Below, piece by piece: positions 57,316 to 64,000 of a stretch of DNA of 64,000 nt (its first letter is position 1; the number at the start of each line of letters is the position of its first letter). A program made the position numbers and the translations under genes. The notes below the pieces were generated by a model. The model had not been told where the DNA came from. It searched no databases and saw nothing but the letters and a program-made list of their open reading frames with translations. This stretch comes from Endozoicomonas sp. SCSIO W0465 (GTDB lineage Bacteria; Pseudomonadota; Gammaproteobacteria; Pseudomonadales; Endozoicomonadaceae): NCBI RefSeq assembly GCF_023716865.1, contig NZ_CP092417.1, positions 5,124,001 to 5,188,000 of the forward strand, in the 5' to 3' direction.

Positions 57316-58923
57316 GTAACTGTTCAGCACCCCCACATAAATCTGGAATTTTCTGATTTTTATACCATCCTCTTAAGCACCATTTTTCCACAATATTCGC
57401 CAGCATGATTCCAGAACTACCCGCAACTATGTCGGCTGAGATTCTCTTGAAAGAGAATGCAGAGCTGCGGATGAGAGTTGCCTGTCTGGAAGAGCGATGT
57501 CGAGAATTGGAAGAAAAGGTTGGCAAGAACAGTCAAAACAGCAGCAAGCCGCCATCGTCTGATGGTTATCAAAAACCTTGTAAAAACAGTAATTCTCCAG
57601 ATCATTCTGACGACCTTTCCGCAGATAAAGGTACCGATCCATCGGATGAAAAACCCAATCCTAAAAGTCTGAGACAGTCTTCTGGTAATAAAGCCGGTGG
57701 AAAGAAAGGGCATCAGGGCACTTGTCTTAAACAGGTCGATATCCCTGACTATATTGAGTACCTTCCGGTTAAAGAATGCAATAAATGTCAGGCGTCTCTT
57801 CTTGATAGTGAGCCGGTCAAATATATTGAACGACAGGTGTTTGAACCAGGGAGACCGGGTGAATTTGAAGTAACGGCCCATAGAGCTGAAGTAAAAATCT
57901 GCACTTGTGGTTGTCGGAATCAGGCTGAATTCCCGGAAGGTGTTACCGCTGCCGCACAATATGGCTCAGCCACACAGGCTATGGCCGTCTATCTTAACCA
58001 ATACCATTTCCTGCCTTTTAAGCGCGTGTCAGAGTATTTTAATACTCTCTATAAAATGAGTGTAAGTGCAGGCACTGTCGCCAATTTTGTGGCCAGAACC
58101 TATGAAAATCTGGCTTCTACTGAAGAGGTTATTCGTGACGCCTTGCGGGAATCGTCTGTTGCCGGAGCCGATGAAACGGGTATGCGGGCCGAGGGCTCTT
58201 TGCACTGGCTACACGTTATGCGGGATGAACAATGGACGCTCTACTACTTGTCTGAAAAGCGAGGTCGTGAGGCCATGGACACGATGGGCATACTGCTAAC
58301 ATTTGCAGGCGTTCTGGTTCATGATCATTGGAAATCCTATTTTGCATATGCGGCAACTCACGTACTTTGCAATGCCCATCACCTGAGGGAGCTTTTGGGT
58401 GTTGTTGATAGGGACAGCAATCAACTGGCGTTGCGATTGATGAAGCTACTGAGGCTTTCCTGGCATTACTGCAAGGGCTTTAAGACCATAGGTATGCTAC
58501 AGATGCCAAGTGTTGTCTGTGAACGAATCGAGAAGATTTATGACCGGTTGCTTCAGCGGGCTCTAATGAAAGAAGTCGTCTATATGGAGAAGCAACGAGA
58601 GGAGCTTAAGCGCAAGAAAGTCAAGAATACTAAAGCTTACAATCTCTTCAAACGACTCACTGAGTTCAAGGCTGAGACACTGCGCTTCATGTCAGATTTT
58701 ACCATTCCCTTCGATAACAATGGCAGTGAGCGGGATGTTCGAATGGCCAAGTTAAAGCAGAAAATCTCAGGCTGCTTCAGGAGTGCAGACGGTGGTTCTA
58801 TGTTTGCACGGATTCGCAGCTATTTGTCGTCTGCCAGAAAACAGGGAATGGACATATATCAATCACTTCATAGAGCTGTTCGGAATTACTGTAATATGCC
58901 TTTGCTCAGTGCTGAATAGTTAC
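57316..58923 (+). mobile_element. IS66-type element inside aspA (1608 bp)
   Basis: Ends and length match 27133-28740. The left target duplicate AATGATTC directly precedes it. On the right, three bases of the duplicate (AAT) follow before the IS4-like element, which landed on the junction. Confidence 0.94.
57405..58919 (+). CDS. IS66-family transposase, intact (504 aa)
   Basis: Same protein as at 27222-28736; all DDE and zinc motifs are present. Lies in the same orientation as aspA. Confidence 0.93.
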   Translation: MIPELPATMSAEILLKENAELRMRVACLEERCRELEEKVGKNSQNSSKPPSSDGYQKPCKNSNSPDHSDDLSADKGTDPSDEKPNPKSLRQSSGNKAGGKKGHQGTCLKQVDIPDYIEYLPVKECNKCQASLLDSEPVKYIERQVFEPGRPGEFEVTAHRAEVKICTCGCRNQAEFPEGVTAAAQYGSATQAMAVYLNQYHFLPFKRVSEYFNTLYKMSVSAGTVANFVARTYENLASTEEVIRDALRESSVAGADETGMRAEGSLHWLHVMRDEQWTLYYLSEKRGREAMDTMGILLTFAGVLVHDHWKSYFAYAATHVLCNAHHLRELLGVVDRDSNQLALRLMKLLRLSWHYCKGFKTIGMLQMPSVVCERIEKIYDRLLQRALMKEVVYMEKQREELKRKKVKNTKAYNLFKRLTEFKAETLRFMSDFTIPFDNNGSERDVRMAKLKQKISGCFRSADGGSMFARIRSYLSSARKQGMDIYQSLHRAVRNYCNMPLLSAE

Positions 58924-58926
58924 AAT

Positions 58927-60034
58927 CTGAAGTTACGCAGCTAACAGCTCTCTCAGCTGCCCCAACGAAGCTTTCAGCCCTGCCATATAGATTTTGGCTC
59001 TGAGCTGAAAGTGATTCAGATTTACTTTCAATGACAATACTTCCAACCTGAAGGCTGAGTAAATTGAAAGAAAGATATGATTACTCTGTGTTCTCACAGT
59101 ATGCGCCGGTGACTTGGCCATTGACGCATTCGATTTCAGCGTTTTATGGAAGACCTCGACTTTCCACCGTTTCTCGTAGATTGCCTTGAGAGTCTCGGCA
59201 TCACAGTCAAGATCGCTGCAAACCAGATAGAGAATGCCTGTGCTTCCGTCTTTGTTTTTAAAGACCTGACGGTATAGCAGAACAGGGAAATCGACACCTG
59301 CTATCCACCCTTGTACAGGCTTATCTTCTGAAAAATCAACAGTATCTATACGCTGTGAACGGCCTTGTAATTTGTCGTCCAGACTGAGGGATACCTTGCG
59401 GTTTGACTTCATCGCCATCAGGAAATGTTTATTACAGTCGTGTCGAATAAACATCATATTGTCGTTTGAGCAAAACCAGCTATCTGCAAGGACATAGCGG
59501 AACATAAGCTGGTTATGGCAGCAAATCATCAGCATCTCCCGCATCATTTCATTTTTGGTTTGCTCTGCATATCGTCTTACCTTTTTTGTCTTCAAGTCGG
59601 TGTACAGGATGGTTTTCTCGATCAATTTATAGGCGACAGGAATCGACGCATCTCCGGCATGGTAGTGTGCATTGAGCAGATTTATACCTTTCACGGTGCG
59701 ATTTTTTGTATGATCAAAATGCCAGGTGTTCAGGGCATTCTCTTTGCTGAACTGCTTTTCCTGAATCGTATCGTCAAAGATCAAAACCCCATCACTGCAC
59801 TCAACCTGTCGCACGACGGGTTTAACGTAAAGCCATAAGTCACGACTGGTAAACTCATTGTTTGAAAGCAATCGGGTGAATTGGTCATGACTGTAGACAT
59901 TATCCAAAAGCTCTGACACTCCCGTTGCAGTGGTCTTCCCAGACGACGACAACAGGTAGTCAGAATAAAGTTCTATGAGATCATTTTTCATGCCACCAAT
60001 AATGGCTGATTTTCAGCAAGGTGCGTAACTTGAG
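58927..60034 (-). mobile_element. IS4-like element, copy B (1108 bp)
   Basis: Same ends as copy A. The 7-bp duplication TTACAAT (58920-58926, 60035-60041) is composed of the last four bases of the IS66 element plus AAT of the aspA target. Confidence 0.93.
58933..59991 (-). CDS. IS4-like DDE transposase, copy B (352 aa)
   Basis: Identical protein to 55341-56399; intact. Confidence 0.92.
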   Translation of the reverse strand: MKNDLIELYSDYLLSSSGKTTATGVSELLDNVYSHDQFTRLLSNNEFTSRDLWLYVKPVVRQVECSDGVLIFDDTIQEKQFSKENALNTWHFDHTKNRTVKGINLLNAHYHAGDASIPVAYKLIEKTILYTDLKTKKVRRYAEQTKNEMMREMLMICCHNQLMFRYVLADSWFCSNDNMMFIRHDCNKHFLMAMKSNRKVSLSLDDKLQGRSQRIDTVDFSEDKPVQGWIAGVDFPVLLYRQVFKNKDGSTGILYLVCSDLDCDAETLKAIYEKRWKVEVFHKTLKSNASMAKSPAHTVRTQSNHIFLSIYSAFRLEVLSLKVNLNHFQLRAKIYMAGLKASLGQLRELLAA

Positions 60035-60710
60035 TTACAATGATTCTTGCCGGCGACCTGGTTGAAGCCACTTCGGACATGGGTGCTTTCGTTATTTTCT
60101 CCAGCGCCCTGAAGCGCCTGGCTGTTAAGCTGTCCAAGATCAGTAACGACCTGCGGTTACTATCCAGTGGTCCCCTGTGTGGATTCAATGAAATCAACCT
60201 GCCAGAAATGCAGCCTGGTTCTTCCATTATGCCAGGCAAGGTAAACCCGGTTATTCCTGAAGCCATGAACCAGATCGCTTTCCACGTCATTGGTAACGAT
60301 CATGTGGTCACTCTGGCGTCTGAAGCCGCTCAGCTTCAGCTGAACTACGCTGAGCCTGTTCTGGTGTACAAGATTCTTGAGTCTATCCAGCAATTGGCCA
60401 GCGGCATGAACATGCTGACAGAGAAGTGCATCAAAGGCATTACCGCAAACCGTGATGTTTGCCAGCGCTATGTAGACAACAGTGTTGGTCTGGTAACGGC
60501 ACTGAATCCATATCTGGGCTACGAAAACTCCAGCCGTATTGCAAAAACGGCTCTGAAGAGTGGTCGTCGTGTAGTGGACCTGGTCCTCGAAGAAGGTCTT
60601 CTGACTGAAGAACAGCTGAAGGAAATTCTCAAGCCAGAAAACATGATTGCACCTTTGAACCTGAGCCAATCAGCACACTGAATGTTTTAACAGTTCACTG
60701 ACCTGAGACT

Positions 60711-60742
60711 AAAGGCCTGTAGAAATACCGGCCTTTTTCTTT
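60711..60742 (+). terminator. Rho-independent terminator after aspA
   Basis: Stem AAAGGCC/GGCCTTT, extended by GT/AC after a mismatch, followed by a T-rich run (TTTTTCTTT), 30 bp after the aspA stop codon. Confidence 0.85.
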
Positions 60743-61256
60743 AACCCGGAAACTCACAAACAATCCCCGATAAGCACAAAACCACAACACCAACCGTATT
60801 ATCCCTGATAACAATACAGGAAATATCATCTAATATAATTAGCCCTACTCAGGTTTACGTTTATTTGCGTTACATCCCCGTGAGCTTGTGCAGTCAACGG
60901 GAGTGACCGACAAAATCAGAAAAAGCCGATGCCTGTGGGAAGTATTACTCTGCATAAACTGCAAAATAATCATGCTTTCCAGTAAAAGTCAGTATTGTTT
61001 TTTTTGCTTGCCTGATAAAGCAACAGTATCATACTCTGCTAAACTTTTTTGCCAAGAGACGCTAAAATGTAGAGTGAATTCCACGGCCCTTAAGCATTCT
61101 TTTTCAACCTGCGTTATCTCCGGCGAACTTCCGGATTACACAGTTTATACAGTTGATGCTCAAAAAGCGTTAACAACGGCTTTCCCGCATCACCTCTTTC
61201 CAGCCTGATGGCGAAAACATCAAATTATACGGCAAATTTCTCACAGTGGAGTCATT
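60743..61256. other. Intergenic, upstream of the response regulator
   Basis: A 106-codon open frame (60888-61208) has unusual Cys-rich composition, no ribosome-binding site and no recognisable product; I do not call it a gene. The promoter of the downstream regulator should be here. Confidence 0.4.
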
Positions 61257-61910
61257 ATGCAGCAACAGGACATGAAGCAAGAACCAACCGTATTTATCAT
61301 CGATGATGACGAGGCAGTCCGTGACTCGCTGAAAATGTTGATGAGATCGGTAGGTCAGACTGTAGAAGCTTTTTCTTCACCTGCTGAGTTCCTTGAAGTA
61401 TACGACGAAAACCGCCCTGGCTGTATCGTGCTGGATATCCGTATGCCCGGCATGAGCGGCCTTGAGCTCCAGAACAAGCTAAATGAGATGCACTGCATCC
61501 TTCCCATCATCTTCATTACTGGTCACGGTGATGTGCCTATGGCGGTTCAGGCGATCAAAGATGGTGCCATGAACTTTATCCAGAAGCCTTTCCGCGACCA
61601 GGAGCTTTTGGACTTGATCAACGATGCCCTGAAACTGGACACCCAGCAGAGAAAAGAACTACTGGAGCACAAAGAGATTCTGCGTCGGCTGTCCACGCTC
61701 ACTGATCGTGAGCGTGAAGTGCTGCACCACGTGGTTGAGGGTAAGGCCAATAAAGTCATTGCTGCAGATATCAACCTGAGCCAGCGTACGGTGGAAATCC
61801 ATAGGTCCCGTGTTATGGAAAAAATGGGTACCAAGTCCCTTGCACATCTCGTGCGCCAGGTTATGCAGGTAAAAGATCACCTGGATGGCGAATTTAACTT
61901 CAAAATCTAA
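61257..61910 (+). CDS. FixJ/TodT-family response regulator
   Basis: 217 residues. The receiver domain (about 10-125) has the acidic pair in FIIDDDEAV, phosphoacceptor Asp60 in GCIVLDIRMPGMSG, Thr in FITGHGD and Lys in NFIQKPF, all intact. A LuxR-type helix-turn-helix follows (about 148-210: LTDREREVLHHVVEGKANKVIAADINLSQRTVEIHRS). A GGAG lies six bases before ATG 61257. No cognate kinase gene is adjacent; FixJ-like regulators often work with PAS-type kinases, and one such kinase is encoded at 18129, but pairing is unproven. A related receiver-like gene follows 610 bp downstream. Confidence 0.93.
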   Translation: MQQQDMKQEPTVFIIDDDEAVRDSLKMLMRSVGQTVEAFSSPAEFLEVYDENRPGCIVLDIRMPGMSGLELQNKLNEMHCILPIIFITGHGDVPMAVQAIKDGAMNFIQKPFRDQELLDLINDALKLDTQQRKELLEHKEILRRLSTLTDREREVLHHVVEGKANKVIAADINLSQRTVEIHRSRVMEKMGTKSLAHLVRQVMQVKDHLDGEFNFKI

Positions 61911-61923
61911 GCTGTTCCTGCTC

Positions 61924-61958
61924 GCTCCGCATGCCTTATCAATACAAGGTTGCGGAGC
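61924..61958 (+). terminator. Hairpin after the response regulator gene
   Basis: Stem GCTCCGCA/TGCGGAGC, with CCTT/AAGG inside it, 14 bp after the stop codon. No T-run follows, so it may be a weak or bidirectional terminator. Confidence 0.45.
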
Positions 61959-62520
61959 CTCCTCTGCTTAAGCCAAACCGACTCATCATATTTTGGCTAT
62001 TGAAACAGACAGCTTGAACCTTGATATAAAGTTTCAATACAGTGATTGATGGAACGAAAAGTATTTACTGGTGTTAAAATGGAATTACCCCAAAGTCATT
62101 ACGGGGTTGACCAAATTATGACCCATTATCATTTCTGTTTAATTCAAAAAAAATGGTCTAAACGAATAATACAATAGTTGAACGAACGAACAGTCATATA
62201 CTTAGGTACTCGCCGAATAACGTCAAGTACATCCCTCCATTCAGGAATAAGCCAGCTAAACCTAAACTGAAGTCGTACCATTAGACAATGGCAAGAAGAG
62301 AAGATGAAATACTTTCCAATCAGTTTGGGTTTAATTTGATCAGTGCGTATTTCATATTTTCAAGGTTACTTCTTGAGCTGCTGTTAACGACGGAATAATG
62401 TGTATGTTCATTTGCATGCATAACATGCCCACTAGTTATCGATAGCAGTAGACTTACAGCTGTTTCATTGCAACTTACATTGCAAACGACAGGTTTCTTT
62501 TATACCGCAAGGTTGCCTTT
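61959..62520. other. AT-rich intergenic, no gene seen
   Basis: About 560 bp, noticeably AT-rich, with short stop-rich frames only. A GAACGAACGAAC tandem lies near 62179. It presumably carries the promoter of the pseudo-receiver gene. Confidence 0.4.
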
Positions 62521-62904
62521 ATGAATCTCGCTACCCACTGCTCAGTCTACTTATTGGAACAGGATTCCGGCACTACCGAGACTATCCGCAGCCTATGCCA
62601 TGAAAAATCCATGGAGCTTATCTGTTTTAGTTCACTCTTTGAACTGCTAAATGCACTTAAAGCAGACAAACCGTCCTGTATCATTGCTGCTAATGACCAG
62701 CCTCATGGGCAAGCTTTGAGTCTAATGCAGGATCTGGCCACTGGCAATCACCAGGTTCCGGTTATCATCCTTGGCCATCACAACGATGTCTCCAGTGCTG
62801 TTGCAGCCATTAAAGCAGGCGCGGTCGATTATATTGAAAAACCAACCATATACGGTCGGCTTGCAGAACAGCTAAACCTGGTCGTAAAACATTCATTTCA
62901 ATAA
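62521..62904 (+). CDS. Stand-alone pseudo-receiver, FixJ-like
   Basis: 127 residues, a single receiver fold with no output domain. It aligns with the FixJ-like receiver 610 bp upstream (IILGHHNDVSSAVAAIKAGAVDYIEKP against FITGHGDVPMAVQAIKDGAMNFIQKP). However, the acidic pair is replaced by Glu-Gln (YLLEQD), the phosphoacceptor position is Ala57 (CIIAANDQP) and the switch Thr is Leu; only the Lys is kept. It probably cannot be phosphorylated and may act by binding a kinase or regulator. The stop codon lies 6 bp before an IS66 copy and appears native. No strong ribosome-binding site: GGTTGCC is the nearest. Confidence 0.75.
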   Translation: MNLATHCSVYLLEQDSGTTETIRSLCHEKSMELICFSSLFELLNALKADKPSCIIAANDQPHGQALSLMQDLATGNHQVPVIILGHHNDVSSAVAAIKAGAVDYIEKPTIYGRLAEQLNLVVKHSFQ

Positions 62905-62910
62905 CTAAAA

Positions 62911-64000
62911 GTAACTGTTCAGCACCCCCACATAAATCTGGAATTTTCTGATTTTTATACCATCCTCTTAAGCACCATTTTTCCACAATATTCGCCAGCA
63001 TGATTCCAGAACTACCCGCAACTATGTCGGCTGAGATTCTCTTGAAAGAGAATGCAGAGCTGCGGATGAGAGTTGCCTGTCTGGAAGAGCGATGTCGAGA
63101 ATTGGAAGAAAAGGTTGGCAAGAACAGTCAAAACAGCAGCAAGCCGCCATCGTCTGATGGTTATCAAAAACCTTGTAAAAACAGTAATTCTCCAGATCAT
63201 TCTGACGACCTTTCCGCAGATAAAGGTACCGATCCATCGGATGAAAAACCCAATCCTAAAAGTCTGAGACAGTCTTCTGGTAATAAAGCCGGTGGAAAGA
63301 AAGGGCATCAGGGCACTTGTCTTAAACAGGTCGATATCCCTGACTATATTGAGTACCTTCCGGTTAAAGAATGCAATAAATGTCAGGCGTCTCTTCTTGA
63401 TAGTGAGCCGGTCAAATATATTGAACGACAGGTGTTTGAACCAGGGAGACCGGGTGAATTTGAAGTAACGGCCCATAGAGCTGAAGTAAAAATCTGCACT
63501 TGTGGTTGTCGGAATCAGGCTGAATTCCCGGAAGGTGTTACCGCTGCCGCACAATATGGCTCAGCCACACAGGCTATGGCCGTCTATCTTAACCAATACC
63601 ATTTCCTGCCTTTTAAGCGCGTGTCAGAGTATTTTAATACTCTCTATAAAATGAGTGTAAGTGCAGGCACTGTCGCCAATTTTGTGGCCAGAACCTATGA
63701 AAATCTGGCTTCTACTGAAGAGGTTATTCGTGACGCCTTGCGGGAATCGTCTGTTGCCGGAGCCGATGAAACGGGTATGCGGGCCGAGGGCTCTTTGCAC
63801 TGGCTACACGTTATGCGGGATGAACAATGGACGCTCTACTACTTGTCTGAAAAGCGAGGTCGTGAGGCCATGGACACGATGGGCATACTGCTAACATTTG
63901 CAGGCGTTCTGGTTCATGATCATTGGAAATCCTATTTTGCATATGCGGCAAACTCACGTACTTTGCAATGCCCATCACCTGAGGGAGCTTTTGGGTGTTG
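62911..64000 (+). mobile_element. IS66-type element, partial at window edge
   Basis: Starts with GTAACTGTTCAGCAC like the other copies and runs past the end of the window. The bases just before it are AACTAAAA; whether they are duplicated on the far side cannot be seen. Confidence 0.92.
63000..64000 (+). pseudogene. IS66 transposase, frameshifted, partial
   Basis: Follows the intact 504-residue protein up to the codons for YFAYAA (about 63950), where CGGCAACTC has become CGGCAAACTC, one extra A. The frame is then wrong to the window edge. The rest is outside the window. Confidence 0.85.

Larger units (their letters stand above)
56526..60681 (+). pseudogene. aspA: Aspartate ammonia-lyase, split by nested IS66 and IS4
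   Basis: The 5' part (56526-57315) and 3' part (60047-60681) join to a 474-codon gene, normal for AspA (478 in E. coli). Marks include GGAGTSTNMNANEVICNRAL, STNDVYPTAMRLA, the family signature GSSIMPGKVNPVIPE, and MNQIAFHVIGND. The IS66 insertion duplicated AATGATTC (57308-57315, 60039-60046); removing the elements and one duplicate restores the frame at EMILAGDLVE. The enzyme converts aspartate to fumarate and ammonia and supplies fumarate when oxygen is low. The signature Ser/Lys loop lies in the 3' piece, so the truncated product cannot be active. Confidence 0.95.

Noticed and set aside
47041..58923. Composite transposon bounded by two IS66 copies with DyP and other genes as cargo
   Set aside because: The copy at 57316 has its own target duplication inside aspA, and both outer flanks are ordinary chromosomal genes. 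No duplication encloses the whole segment.
60888..61208. 106-codon Cys-rich ORF before the response regulator
   Set aside because: Low-complexity, unusual codon use, no start signal; more likely intergenic.
1..64000. tRNA, rRNA or replication-origin sequences
   Set aside because: None recognised by eye; a covariance-model scan would be needed to exclude small RNAs.

Overview
The window looks like the chromosome of a marine, probably animal-associated gammaproteobacterium that is in a phase of insertion-sequence (IS) expansion and gene loss. The gene set (CcoNOQP cbb3 oxidase with CcoGHIS, FNR/Anr-type regulator, HemN, TtcA, RecQ, Bax, full-length OvoA, UPF0149, DUF547) and the remains of a steroid-degradation cluster would fit Endozoicomonas or a relative. 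That genus assignment is inference: no rRNA or phylogenetic marker is present. Roughly a third of the 64 kb is IS DNA from at least eight element types.

Layout. 1-2.5 kb (minus): aerobic steroid-catabolism genes. An HsaC/TesB-like extradiol dioxygenase looks whole, but the two CoA-transferase subunits and an enoyl-CoA hydratase are cut by internal deletions. 2.8-9.5 kb: a frameshifted IS4/IS701-type element, a DinF-type MATE transporter with a TusA-like protein, an ISL3 relic, an AT-rich unknown ORF, and an IS1380 relic with an IS1595 gene inside it. 9.5-21.4 kb: an unknown helical, possibly secreted protein, OvoA (ovothiol synthesis), an alpha/beta hydrolase with a disordered N-terminus, a UPF0149 protein, RecQ, a SprT-like metalloprotease and a triple-PAS sensor kinase. 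21.5-31.3 kb: a 1.7-kb IS, a YIP1-family membrane protein, Bax, and two DUF547 paralogues, the second split by a 4-kb nested IS with an exact 8-bp target duplication.

31.4-46.4 kb is the intact core. It holds ttcA, a DksA/TraR-type protein, a lysozyme-like protein, apt, fnr, hemN, and a minus-strand block that reads ccoNOQP, ccoG, ccoH, ccoI, ccoS and a TauE/SafE-like membrane protein. A perfect FNR/Anr box (TTGAT-N4-ATCAA) lies upstream of ccoN and a one-mismatch box lies upstream of hemN. The regulator, the haem enzyme and the high-affinity oxidase therefore form a microaerobic respiration module.

46.7-64 kb is again riddled with IS. A possible secreted-protein gene, a DyP-type peroxidase (two insertions) and aspA (two nested insertions, plus a third separating it from a putative FNR box) are broken. 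DUF547-2, DyP and aspA rejoin into continuous reading frames once the elements and one target duplication are removed, so these insertions look recent. The window ends with a FixJ-like response regulator, a stand-alone pseudo-receiver that has lost its phosphorylation residues, and another IS66 copy that runs off the edge. I found no clear undescribed multi-gene system. The best leads are the possible secreted proteins, the pseudo-receiver next to the FixJ-like regulator, and the architecture of the IS insertions.
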